NCBI GenBank assembly: GCA_023374025.1
Contig: SIJG01000002.1
Location: 4,702,070 to 4,766,069 of the forward strand
Direction of reading: 5' to 3'
From: Heterodera schachtii
Taxonomy: Eukaryota; Nematoda; Chromadorea; Rhabditida; Heteroderidae
Length of the DNA: 64,000 nucleotides
Shown: in pieces, positions 35,018-47,934 of the stretch
Numbering within the stretch: position 1 is the stretch's first letter
Layout: each line of letters opens with the position of its first letter
Position numbers and translations under genes: made by a program
Notes under the pieces: model-generated
Databases searched by the model: none
What the model was told of the DNA's origin: nothing
What the model saw: only the letters and a program-made list of their open reading frames with translations

Positions 35018-38000
35018 AAGCTTGTAATTAGTTTTTATAACTATATTCAATAATGTGTTGAATTTAAGCAATGAATTAAGAAAATTGTGTATTGGTTATA
35101 ACTTCATGGATAGCTTTATTATTTGTATTAAACAAATTATTGTTTTTTTTTGTTTTTATGAAAGTTGATATTAATTTTCAAATAGGTTAAACTTTTTATA
35201 TACTATTTTTAATTCTGCATTTTCAAATGTTTTTTTTAATGCTTTTTGTGTTATATTCGGATCGGGCAATAAACTTTTCAAAAGTTAAGCAGAAAAGACA
35301 TTAATGTATTTTATTATAATAATGTATTTTTGGCATTAACGAATTTTACTTTTGTTTTTCCAATTAATTATTTTCATCTCAAGTATATGTCCAAGATTAT
35401 TTTCGCAAATGCACATCCGCATTTAAAGTCAAATGCTTACATTTGGTTAATTTAATAACTTACCCTTAATTGACAGGTAGAGGATAATTTAAAAATTATC
35501 TATTTTTATTCTTAATTTAAACTTTGCTTATATTTAAAATAACAAGAAAAAATCTTTCTATTATTTTCTGAATATTTGAATAGTTCAATATTCAATAAAT
35601 TACTAAGTAATATTAATTTAATACTTTTATTTTTTTAGCTATGCTTATTTCATTATAATTCTAGCATTTTTCTTTCCGTTTTTTTTTAAACTCAGCTTCA
35701 TTTTAGATATTTCAACATTTTATAAAACTTCCAAAATTCATTTCATGCACCAATCATGAGCACTCCAAAAATGTTAAAGCAGGTTTTTTTTGTTTTAATT
35801 TGCTGTTTACAAAGTAATTTAAAATCATTGGTTGATGACTTAAAAAATTATTTTTTTTTTTTGATTTTCTTAATTTTTTTTTTTTTACTTTTATTTTTTC
35901 GTATTATGCTTTTTGAAATCGAATTAATTAATTTATATTTTTGATTTATCAAATATTCAGATCCTTTTTCGTTATAATTGTTTAAATATAATAAATATTT
36001 TTTACTATTATTAAATTTGTACACATGAGTGGGTAAAATATTTAATAAAATACATTTATTTTCGGCTGTTTTCATTGTTAAAATTTATTGAATTTTTTTT
36101 CTCGTATTCAGCATTTTAACTATATCAAAATGATTTGATTTTATCATTCTTTATACTTATTTGTTTTACTTTTTTTTATTCAATTTATGTTTATTTTATT
36201 TTTCTTGATTTAAATGATTAATTTTTACTTACATCTAATAGATATTGTGAGTTTAACATTTATAAATGTTAATTTTTTTTTTATTTAATGATTATTTGGT
36301 CCGATTAAGTATTTTTATTATACGCATCCTACAAAAGTTAATATAAAATTTTTTGTGAGTTTACCATTTGTAAAGGTTAAATATGTTTATGGGTTATTAT
36401 TATTATTTTTAATTAAATTTTTAGATATTTTATTACTTGGGGATGGATTTAAATTTATATAACATATCCAGTATATAATAAATAGAATGAATAATTTTGC
36501 CATAATTTTTCTTCTTCGAAGCTAATTTTAAATAATTTTTAAAAATAATTTTTCAAATTAATAATCTTGTTGAGGGTTGCCGTTTCCTTTCGAATTCTTT
36601 CTTTTTATTCTAAAAAATAATTATAAACTATAGATTACTGGTATTTCTATTTTTATTTGTTTCTATATGTATCACTTCAAGATTACAATTTATCAAGTTT
36701 TATTATTTTCTACCTTTATTAACAGTATTTTAAAAATACTTTTTTCCATTGTGAATTTATTGTAATTTCTGAAACGGTAAACCATTCTTAATTATTTTCT
36801 ATTTAAAACCTTATTTCCATCTCAGTTTTATTTATTTTTTTCATTATCTTATCTTCATGGCAAAAACTTTTTTAGTTATCTACTAAGATTATATAGTAAA
36901 ATTTTTGGATCTTCTCAACAAAATTGGTAGTCTAACAAGAATATGACGTATGAATTTTCTATAAATTTCGGTAATTTGTTTTCTTCGTGCAAATTATCTA
37001 TAAATTTATATTTATTTGATTTAATGTCTCCTTTAGGGTGCTTACTTTAAAGATGTTTATTATTATGTCAAAAGCATAATAAAAAGTTCTGAAAATTATT
37101 TATTAAGGATTTTATTTGTCTATTGTTATTTTTAACTCTTTAATTACTCATTTTTATAATATAATTATTTATTTATTTTTTCAAATATGCTATTATTAAT
37201 GCTTTAATTGTGTATTTATTAGATTTTTATTATGTTAGTTAGTTGATTTATGTTTTTAAATATTGTTTTTTTCTTTCTGTTATAAAGTGATTATATGATT
37301 TTCTTGTTCACAACTCTCACAGGCATTTTGTGTTAATGGCATGAGGAAGTCAAAATTAATCATGAATTAATAATATTCATTTTGAGTATTTGAAGTTAAC
37401 TTTACATGAATTAAGAAAACAGTTTCTTTAAAATTATGAATGTAATTTCCAATATAAAAAATATATGAAATTGGAAATCAATTAGTTAACAATAATATTT
37501 GCATATATCAATTAATTTATTTGTATAAGTGTTAAATTAATTTAAATAATTTTCAGATTATTCTGTGGAGTATCTTGTAAACTTTAAACAGATAAATAAT
37601 TATTCTTTTTATTTCGGGACGAATTCACAAAGCACAAAACAATTGTTTATTGTTTCAAAATTATTTTTTCATGGTAATGAGCTCTGTACTTGAAAATAGT
37701 TAGTCTTCGATGTTTATAATTATTACAAATAAATCTTTTTCATTTTTATTTTTATTATTAGATGTATTATTTTTTAAGTTTTCTTCTCTTAAATGTTATA
37801 ATTAACCTTCCTTAGTCATTTATTATCTTATATTAAATTTTTCAGCCTAATTCATAATAAAAAAAGATCTGGCTTAATCTAATTAAATTTTATCCTTTTT
37901 AATTATTTTGATTACAAAGCATACAAAGTAATATTATTGTTAATAACAAGTAAAAACTATTATTATTATTCAGATTATCACGATTAATTATTTGGCATGT

Positions 38001-39027
38001 GATGATGCTCAAATGGCATGCTATCCAGATTTTTGCGCAACTGTGCATAATTATTATTTTTGATATGTAAAAATGATAGTACTGATATTTATTATAGTTA
38101 ATATTTTGCTGTTAATTAAATACTTTTTGCTAAATTTACCATCTTTTAAAAAAATTTTAAAATAATATTTCTAAATTAAGTTTTGTGTTAATTATGATTT
38201 TTATACATTGTGAGAAAACAGAAAGAATCATCATATTATTCAAAATCTATTTTGTAATATATATTAAACTAACTTAAAATTGTACTTTTAAAAAACAATT
38301 AGGCAAAATATTTTGGGGTTATTGATGGATTAGCTAATTATGTAAAAATTTGTAATAACTTGTTTAATTTTATTCGATGAACTTTATTCAATATTAAGTG
38401 TTAGTATTTCAAAACCTTTTCGGAAAATATAAAAAATTAAAAATAACTCTTTCATTCTCAGCATGGATTAGCTGACATGCAAACCCTGATCTATTTTGCG
38501 ATCACATTTATTTCTTACTCTTATTTTAAAACCTTTCATAGTTTTATTCATCTTTCATTATTTAAAAATAAAAAATTATTATTATTTAATTAATGAATGT
38601 ATATTTTTTGCAATAATTTAAAAAAAAAATTTTTCTTTAGCATATAAATGAATTTGGTCGTCATTTAACATCTCAGGAAATTTTTACTTATATTATTCAG
38701 TTTTCTGGTGTACTTAAATTGTGAGCTGTCTCAACATCGTTCTCGTAATTTCCAATCTTGTCTCGATTACTTGTTTACTCGACTCTTTTTGTATATAATC
38801 TTACTAAAAACATATTTTGATAAATTAAGATTAGGCTTTTAGCGGTTTATGAGATTATTATGGAATTAATTATAAATTTCTTATCGCTCGGAGATAATAA
38901 ATAGTAAAATAAAATATATAATATTAATAGAAATTACAAAATAGTGCATGAAATTATTTAAATGAAACACAAACGTATTTAATTAATATTAAAAATTAAT
39001 TTTATATAGAAGGATATGAACACTCAC
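35018..39027. other. T-rich spacer
   Basis: Mostly T-rich DNA without recognisable genes. Frame 35756-35944 starts with a signal-like segment (MLKQVFFVLICCLQSNLKS) but then runs into poly-Phe translation. A good acceptor (ACTCTCACAG at about 37322) precedes AFCVNGMRKSK and a stop. A GC-richer patch at 38710-38800 is open on both strands. None is called as a gene. Confidence 0.4.
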
Positions 39028-39174
39028 TTTAACATCATACTGGTTTGTTTTTGTCACGAAACAACCCGCTTTTGGCCACGTCGAAGAAAATTCCCAAAAT
39101 TTGACATTCATAAAGTCCGGCCACGAAGAGCGGTCTTCATGCCAACAGAGTGACTCGACTGGTCTCCGTGCCAA
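39028..39174 (-). CDS. internal exon of an unrecognised gene
   Basis: This 147-nt, 49-codon exon is bounded on the minus strand by a CAAATTACAG acceptor and a GTGAGTG donor and is open in phase 0 at both ends. The peptide begins LARRPVESLCWHEDRSSWPD and continues with FMNVKFWEFSSTWPKAGCF and ends VTKTNQYDVK. It is rich in Trp and Cys and far less AT-rich than its surroundings, as expected for real coding sequence. Partner exons were not found with confidence. Upstream on the minus strand, a frame beginning MLSQARYRFCKIDL (about 39291) can join through a weak donor in phase 0. Family not recognised. Confidence 0.6.
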
Positions 39175-41175
39175 CTGTAATTTGATGGGTTATAAGCGTA
39201 GGTCTAGGATTAACTGACTGGTCGAAATTTGTTGTTAGTATTATCAATTTTAAATCAATTTTGCAAAATCGATATCTTGCTTGACTGAGCATCTCGTGTC
39301 GATTAATTTACTACAGAAAACAATAAAATTCTGCGGTTAATATAAAATAACATAATGGAAAATAAATAAAACAAAAAATATAAAGTAAAATAAAATTCTG
39401 AACTTTATCCCAAAAACATTTTACTTATCATAATAATGTTCCTAATTCTGTCAGCCTCCAATACATATCAACTTTTTTTATCATAATTTTTGTATATTGC
39501 ATATTAATAACGCGAGTGAAATAATAAAATTATAAAGATTTATTAATTTACCAAGATTATATATTAAAAGTAATAATTTAAAAATATTTTTATTATTTAA
39601 TACAAAATGTCAAATTGCTATTAATTTATACAAGTTAAAGCTTATAAGTATTTAAATATTCTAAATTTTTATCAAAAATAAAAACAACAACCTAATAATA
39701 AAAAAATATACAGGCTAAACCGTTATTTTAGAAATAAGCCAGCTAATTGGAATAGAAAATTGACATATGCAACCATGAATAGGTATATCCAGCCAGCAAC
39801 ATGAAAAGATAATAAATATTAAATTTTAAAAATGGGCTTTCAAAACTGTTACAAAAATGATAAAGGTAAATAGAGTCAAAAAACAACTTACCTTAGCAAT
39901 TTATTTATAATACAGTTTGTTTAAATTATAATATACTATATAGTAACAAAAAAAATGAAAATAAAATAAGTGAATGAAGTTGCCAATTTTTAATTGTTGT
40001 ATAAGCATAACAGAAATATCAGATTAATTTACAGAAATATTATTTAAGTGCAATAATTATTTTGAAATTGGCTTGATAAAAAAACAATAAAAGATTAATC
40101 ACTAAAAAAACATTAAAAATTTTATTTGTACTCATAAAAATTTTATATGATTAAGGATTTATTGAAGAGCTTAATAAAAATTGCAACCAAAAAAAGAACA
40201 ACAAAAAATGTTAAGATAGTTATACAAATTCTGTTTAAAAAACTTAACAAATAATGCAAAAATGAGAATCACTTAATTAACGGTATGTAACCTTCTTAAT
40301 GATTGCCAATGCAGCACTCACCTACTCCTCCAGTGACTCAATTGTTAGAAATAAAAACACATTTAAAACTTTATAATGTATCTGTGCATGACTGTATTAT
40401 CAACTAATAATTTTGTCCAAAGTAATTCTTAAGAAATATATATGAATTTTTAAGCATTGCATTTGTTAAAATTACATTTTTTCACCTTATTTGAGTTGAT
40501 TTACACAATAAATCAAATGATTGTTATTTTAAAAAATATACAAATTCTCATTTTTGAGATTAATACTTATTTAATTTTTATTGTTTTATAACTGGAAATA
40601 AGTATTGGTTATAAAAATCTTGTGAAATAAAAATTCATTTTATATTTTATAATTAACAAGCCTTATGCCTGCTGTTGAAAAAAAAATATATTTAATTTTG
40701 GAGTTTCTGATGTTGTATAAATATACTTATATTATAAAATAATAAAAAAAATTTTCAATGGTTTATTCTGTTTTTTTTGGAGTTGTTTAAAATATTACAA
40801 TTCTCATTATTAACCTTAGAGAAGTCGTTGAAAATTAAGTACAATAATTTCATAAGAACCTTTATAATAAAATAAATATATTATAATTTTTAGTTATTAT
40901 TAACGATTTTTTCAAAATGAATCCATATTTGTATTCATAATAACTAAACAATTGTACGAGTTGTCGTGACATTATATTTATAATGGCTTTGATGAATTAT
41001 TAAAACTACATTATTTATATCCATCGAAATTTTTTGTGCTCTTTTTCAGCGAAGTTTTCTATGGCTCATTTTGTTTTTGTAATTTTTTGGGGTTTAGTTT
41101 ATTACAATTTAAAATGGTGAAAACCCCAGCCATAGCTATGAATATTATAATTAAATGAATGAATAATTGCTTATT
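39175..41175. other. A-rich spacer
   Basis: The plus strand is A-rich here. A GC-richer spot at 40300-40340 has, on the minus strand, CACTGGAGGAGTAG followed by a strong GTGAGTG donor. At 41049 a CTCTTTTTCAG acceptor precedes a plus frame EVFYGSFCFC..FKMVKTPAIAMN ending in a stop at 41156. Both could be exons of unmodelled genes; neither is joined. Confidence 0.35.
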
Positions 41176-41900
41176 AACGTCTTTTGGGGACACGACATTT
41201 GGGGAACTCGACATTTGGGGACCCAAAAAAAATTTAAAAATTTATCCAAATTAGACAAATTTACGTCTGCTTTAGCCAGATTTAATTCCATTGCAAGAAA
41301 AAACAAAATAATATTTTTAAAATTATCTCTGTTTCCGGACTCACCGCGAGGAGGTAGCAGAATTTTAAGCCCATACTAACCACAACACAATAGACAAATC
41401 ACAATACATTTTTTAAGTACAGTACACCCTTTTCAATATCAGAAATTTGGTTGAAGGCTTTGGTGCGATTGAGAACCCAAACAATGATGAGATTCTTACT
41501 CATCTCAGGTCTTTGCAATACAGATTTATGTGAGAATTGGGACGACCCAAATGTTGATTAATTCTGTTTTCACATCCCGTTGGCCCTTGGGAAAGGTGTT
41601 TTAAATAAAAATTGGAAAGGGTGTACTGTGCATATTAAAATGTATTGTGATTTTTCTATTGTATTGTGGTTAGTTAGGCTCAAAATTCTGCTACCTCCTC
41701 GCGGTGAGTCCCGGAAACAGAGTTAATTTTATAAATATTATTTTGTTTTTTCTTGCAATGGAATTAACTTTGGCTAAAGCAGACGTAAATTTGTCTAATT
41801 TTGGGTGAATTTATTTTTATTTTTTTTGAGTTAATAAAATCCCCAAATGTCAGGTCCCCAAATGTCGAGTTCCCCAAATGTCGTGTCCCCAAAAGACGTT
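41176..41900. mobile_element. foldback element with iteron arms
   Basis: The sequence starts AACGTCTTTTGGGGACACGA and ends as its exact inverted form, TCGTGTCCCCAAAAGACGTT. Left arm about 41176-41432 and right arm about 41610-41900 are inverted, near-identical copies with landmarks CTCGACATTTGGGGA, AGACAAATTTACGTCTGC, TTCCGGACTCACCGCGAGGA and CACAATACAT. The centre (about 180 bp, 41433-41609) is unrelated. No transposase frame. Outer arm sequence is made of short CGACATTTGGGGA-type iterons. Confidence 0.9.
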
Positions 41901-42030
41901 CGATCCCCAAATTTCGGGTCCCCAAATGTCGGGTTCCCTAAGTGTCGGGTCCCCAAATGTCGGGTTCCCTAAGTGTCGGGTCCCCAAATGTCGGGTCCCC
42001 AAGTTGCAAATCCCCAAAAGTTGGGTAGAC
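41840..42030. repeat. iteron array TCGGGTCCCCAAATG
   Basis: Within and beyond the right arm of the foldback element, short units of about 12-16 bp (GTCGGGTCCCCAAAT, GTCGGGTTCCCTAAGT) are repeated about eleven times. Only the first few are mirrored in the left arm; positions 41901-42030 extend the array on the right only. Confidence 0.85.
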
Positions 42031-45000
42031 TTTTAAACCAAGAAAAAGTCTTTCAAAGATTTCAAAGGGTAGAGGATAAACTGATATACAAAAGACATGG
42101 AGAAATAAGTTCATGAATAAAAGTTACAAAAATATTTTTTAAATTAAATTACTAATCAATGAAAAGTGTTATATACAATTAATTTATTTTAATTGAAATA
42201 TAACTAATAATCATAAATATTTTTTTTAAATAGAAAAGCTCAGAATAAATTTATTACTAATATATTTTATTTGATTCTTATGTGATAATTACATAAAGTA
42301 TTATAAATTAAAAGAAACGCAATTATCAAAAATTTTGTTGACTTTTTAGTTAGCTGAATATACAAATTAAAATAAATATTCAATTCAACGCTTACAAAAT
42401 CATTGCAAAATAATTATAAAAACCTATAAAATTATTATTGAATGGTTTAGTTCAAAATAATTAAAAGAGAAAAAAAAGGAAAATAAAACAATTGCTTGTC
42501 ATTTTCTGTTTTTTTAATAAAACCAAATTAATATTTTAGTTGAAATTTTTTAGATTGTTGAGAAATTAATAATTTAACAATGTAAAATATTTTAAATTAA
42601 AATTTATCATTATTTTGCTAGTTTCTCATCATCATTGAATAATTATCAAATATGGTTTTTTCTTTTAAGAATTTAGATTGATTTATTTTTATTGTAATGT
42701 TTTAAAAATTATTTAGGTGAGGTTCGACATAAATTTTTTTTTAATTTTTTTGTTTTCATTATTAATTATAAATTATTTTTTAAATAATGTGTGTATGCAG
42801 TTAAATTGTTTCAAAACTTTTTTTGCTAATGTATTAATTTATTTTAATTTTTTTTCTTTTTGTTTTATAAAAGGTCGATTATTTGAATTTAGAAAAATTA
42901 ATTAATAAATTAATATGATATCATGAACCGAGGTCACCAATTATATCACCCCATCCGTAGCCATTTTATAATGTTCTCATTTGGCAAACAATTTTAAGCT
43001 TTATAAATAAATAATGCCATTGATTATTAAAAATAATTTTTTTTAAAAATTAATTATATTGTATTAATTGTCGCTGTTATTTTAGCATTTTTAATTTATT
43101 TGATTTTATGTAAAGTGTTTTTTAACGTTCTTTTTTTATATTTTGACCTTTTTTAGCCTTCGAAATGTATCTGTAATTTTATAATAAATTTGAGTTAACT
43201 CTTTTCAAAATTTAATAGTTAAAGATCGACAGTTTATTTGATTTTTCATTTCTTCTCATTTCAAAGGGATTCACTGATTTCAAAATTTTTATCAATATAA
43301 TAATGCATTTTATTCAATATTAACATAGTTTATGTTGTATACCGCATTTAATGACTGACTAATTAACATTAATTTTCATTAAAATTCAACTAAATAATTA
43401 TTGTACAAATTTAATTGGTAATTAAAATTCATACTTTGTGCTGGAAAAATGGTTAATTTTTACAAAAATATTTTTCTAACTTTAATATAAGCTTCTTTGT
43501 ACTTAATTCAAGTATATTTGATAAAAAATTATATGTTTCTTAATTATTTAAAAAAGAATCAAATTTTATTTTATCATACAAAATGATTATTATAAAACAT
43601 TAATTTTTTTATACATAAATTTCATTATGACCATTTTTTCATAAAAACGCATAAATATTTATATTCTCTAGGCCTTTTTTAATTTTAATTGCAAATTTTA
43701 ATTAAAAAAAGATAAAATAATTATAGAGCCTCTTTCGGGAATATTGTTTGATCATATCATTTATATATTGTTTTACATATCATTGTTTGATCTATACGTA
43801 TGCAAGCAAATATTTCTATGTTTTTTGTTATCTCTGTTTTTCTGTCACTTTTTAAACATATAATTGTCGTTTTAGCTTATTTTGAAATGTATCACTGAGC
43901 CAAATTATTAAATAATTTAGGTAAATACAAAAGCATCTTTTTTAATTCGTTATTAATATTTTTTAATTAATTATATTAAGCCTACCTAACAAAACAATAT
44001 TTAAATTCTTTAATAAAACTAATTTAGTTAAAAATCAATGATTTATCAAATATACAATGCAAAAAAGAAGACAAAATTATTTTTTCTTGAAAAACTTTTT
44101 CAAATATTAATGGTTGGGTTTTTGACCTTTGCCGTTTTACCTGAATAAAATATATATGTATATTTAAATATCTTTATTTAATTTTAAAACTCTTTAAAAG
44201 AATGAAAAATATATACATTCGTACTTAATAAAAATAAATAAATATCAACAAAATAAATTTATAATATTTGAAAGTAACTGTACAAAATTTATAAGCAATT
44301 TATGCAATAATTTTGAGTTTAATAAAACCTTTCCCGGCGCGAGGCAGCCCCAAACTAAAATGTTTAAATAAAACACTTAAACTGAAAAAAAGAGATTTTT
44401 AAATAATAATTAAAAAAAATAAATCTTAGAAAATAACTAGTAAATAAAAATATTAAAATTATTCAAAGCTAAGATATTTATTAATTTTTCAATGTAACTT
44501 TAATGTAATTTTAAAATCTTTATGATATTTTCTTAATATTAGATAACAATACATTAAAAAAGTACTTACGCTCTACTTTAGTAAAAAAAATAATTAATTT
44601 ATGATGATTAATTCAATATACTAATGCAATAACAATATTCTTTATAGCCTTTAAATAAATTTGAATACAACACTTTATTTTTAAACATATAATAAAAATA
44701 TATAAACATAACAAAAAATTATAACCAATAAATATTAAAAATGCAAATGTAATTAATAAATGTTATTTAATAATATAAATTATTTTTCATAATAAATTAT
44801 TTAAATGAACAAAATTAATGATAAAAAGGATAATCATTAAATAAAAACAATTTTATTAATTTATATAATTTTTTGATTAAGAATTTTTTGGACAACACAA
44901 GGAAAAGTTTGAAAACATATTCTTCAGTTTTTTGTATAGAAATTCGGTTATATGAATGAAGAATTTATAGCAAAATAAATAAAATTATAGCTAAAATACT

Positions 45001-45394
45001 TTTATCAAATTTAGTGAAATGGAAATTCAATAAAATAAGTAATTAAGAAGATTTTATATTATAAAAAATGATATACCAAAGAAATATATTAATATAAATG
45101 AAAAATATTATATAATTTTAAATTAAAAAAAGTTAAATAAAAATAACGAAAATATGATAAAAAGGGATTAAATTCAATAAATGATTACATAACATTAAAA
45201 TTTATTTAGAAAGAAGAATGTTGAGAAACACTGAAAATTCAATTAGAAAAAAGCATTAAATAAAAAAAAATTTAAAGGATTAAATTCAACAATAATTGAA
45301 CTACTTTATTTAATAAAATTTGTCAAAATGTTAAAAAAATTCAAATTTGTATATTTTTTTGGGTTTTCGCTCACGAAAATGCCATTCTTAGGGA
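42031..45394. other. AT-rich spacer
   Basis: Nothing recognised. The plus strand is T-rich at about 42480-44150 and A-rich after that. A short GC patch, TTTCCCGGCGCGAGGCAGCC, at about 44331 has no frame of note. Confidence 0.5.
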
Positions 45395-45502
45395 GTGTAT
45401 ATTTAACCCCGACCCCGAGTCGGGGTTAAGGGTCGGGGTTCGGGGTCGTCGGGGTTGGAAGCGTCCGGGTTCGGGATCGTGGCGGGGGTCGGGGGCCCAA
45501 CC
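45395..45502. repeat. CGGGGT-rich island, predicted G-quadruplex
   Basis: A hairpin (AACCCCGA..TCGGGGTT, about 45402-45426) runs into at least five G3-4 tracts on the plus strand (about 45422, 45430, 45435, 45442, 45451) separated by 2-5 bases, then CGGGTTCGGGATCG and GGCGGGGGTCGGGGGCCC. The tract pattern fits the usual G-quadruplex rule. Units of CGGGGT suggest a decayed tandem repeat. Confidence 0.75.
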
Positions 45503-47934
45503 CACCTAAAACCAATAACATAAGAATCAGTCAAGAAGAGAGGAAACAGAAAATCAATTAACGTAAACGTTTATTTGTGAGAAATGAACTAATCATTTAT
45601 ATAATTAATAATAAGAATAAAACATTTTATTTGATATTATCAAATTTTAAAAAATGAATAAAATGATATATAAATGAAAACTTCTTTCAAACAATTCAAC
45701 GGAAAAAGTTTACAAAAACAAGAAAAAAAAGTTTGTAAAATATGAATTTAGCAACATGCAAATATAACTTTAAAAAAAAAACAAAAAAAACTTTCATAAA
45801 TAAGAAACCAACTTAAATTAAAAATGCCAAGATGGCCAAACACGCCGTTCGAAAATAATGAAATGTACAAGAACATGAAATGTGACATTATAACCTGATA
45901 AAAATAGCATTAAAAATCATTATTTAAAATTTTCACCAAGAAGTGGATGAAATTGAATACATGTGTTACAATATTATAACTTAAACCAAAAGAAAAAAAA
46001 CAATTTAAATTAGCTAAAACCGGTTATAATGAAATAAAAATGAAACGAAGTGGCAATTAAAATAAACTAAATTATGTAAATTATTTGGCCATGCTTTTTC
46101 CGCAGTCTAAATTATTAAAAAATAATTCATATTTCATTGATGAATATGCGAACGATAAATAATTAATTTCAAATACCCAAAACAAATTTATCTATAGAAA
46201 ATGAATTTTTAAAATGCGCATTAAAAAAAGAATTGCCAATCAAACTCAAATGCTAATGTTTGTATTTTAATCATAAAAAGGTTGTAAAGAACAAGATTAG
46301 ATTTATAGAACAAATATAAAATAAAGTATCACTGTATACTAAAATAAAATAAAGAATTACGGAATTTTTAATAAATATTTGTACCAGCCCTAAACATATA
46401 AAAAATATTAATACTCCTTTTTAAATTCAAAAATAATTTATCATTAATTAATTATTTAAAAATGAAAATAATAATAATAAAATAACATCAAAATTTTTGT
46501 TTATGAATTTACATATATTCTAAAAAATCTATCTATCGCGCTTGGTAACTAATTGAATATAAAATGAAATTTAATCATCTAAAATCAGTAACAAAAACAT
46601 GGAATGGAATTTAACCAAAAGTTCATAAATTCGGAAGAATCGACATGAACAGATTGATTTTAAATAAATTTGAATATAAATTTTATTAGACACAAAAATA
46701 AATTGTGAATGAACTCACATTTCATCATACTATCTGTCACATGGAAACAAGAATATATTCGAGTTACAAGTATAAAAAATAATTATTAATTATGCGTAAT
46801 GATGAACAACTTACAAATAAAATTACTACTAATTTAAATCAATTAAGACATACTAAATAAATAAATTAACAAAGAGGCCAAATTTTGAAAAAATAATTAA
46901 ACATAAAATTTAGAAAAAAATTATTAATCAAATGTTTACAATAGTTTATTTTTTGTATTTTCTTATTGATTTTTGAGTTTGGCTAATTTTAATCAATCAA
47001 AACTAAAACTTACCTTTACTAATAAATTTCAAATAACATCAACTAATTAAATTATTTATTTCTTAAATTTTAAGATAAAAATTGAAAATTTTTTGTTAAA
47101 AGTTGACTAAAATATGGAAAACTATAATATAAAAGAAAAGTTAAATAATAAAATTTCAAATATAAATAATGCGATAAAAATTTATGTAATGCAATTATAA
47201 CAAAATCTTCAAACATAAAAAAATTTAAAATAAAAAATTTATAAAAAATCTATTTAATATATTTGCACATTTTATAAAACTCTTTCTTTATATAAAAAGA
47301 ATAAAATTAGACAAGGCTTTAGTTCTTTAGATAAATAAAAATAATATTTACTTTATATGTCTAAAAAATACAAAAAATATGATATATATAATAATTATTG
47401 GTAGAACGTTTGCGCAATAAACTGGAAATCGGCTCAAGATATAAAAGAAAAGAAAAATAATTTTTGACAAAAATTACTTTAAAATTTTTATTATAACTTT
47501 ATTTAAATATAATAATTATTTTAAAAATGCTTTGCAGCAAAATGAATTTTTATCAATTCTACCAGCCATGTTATGAAATAAAATTTATTTTTAAAAATCA
47601 AAAGCATAATCAATTTCTTCAGTTTCTATTTACTCAAAAATTGTCATAAAAACCAAAATTAATAAAGAAAACACTATAATAAGTCGAGACCATCTGTGTG
47701 TTCTTGAGTTCACAACAATCCACTAATATTATTTCTTAATAAAAATTTAAAAGCAAAAAATTAAACCGCTAAATGCAGAAGTAATGGGGTAAGTAAATTT
47801 TTCCATTTATTACTTTATTCATGTGAGAATTAAAAATATTTATTGCATTTTCTGCTATTGTTGACTTTTTTAACATTTAGAAACAAAGCCACTTAACGGG
47901 AAACTACAAATATGAGGGCAGCATTTTAGAATTG
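45503..47934. other. A-rich spacer
   Basis: No gene recognised; A-rich plus strand. Confidence 0.5.
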
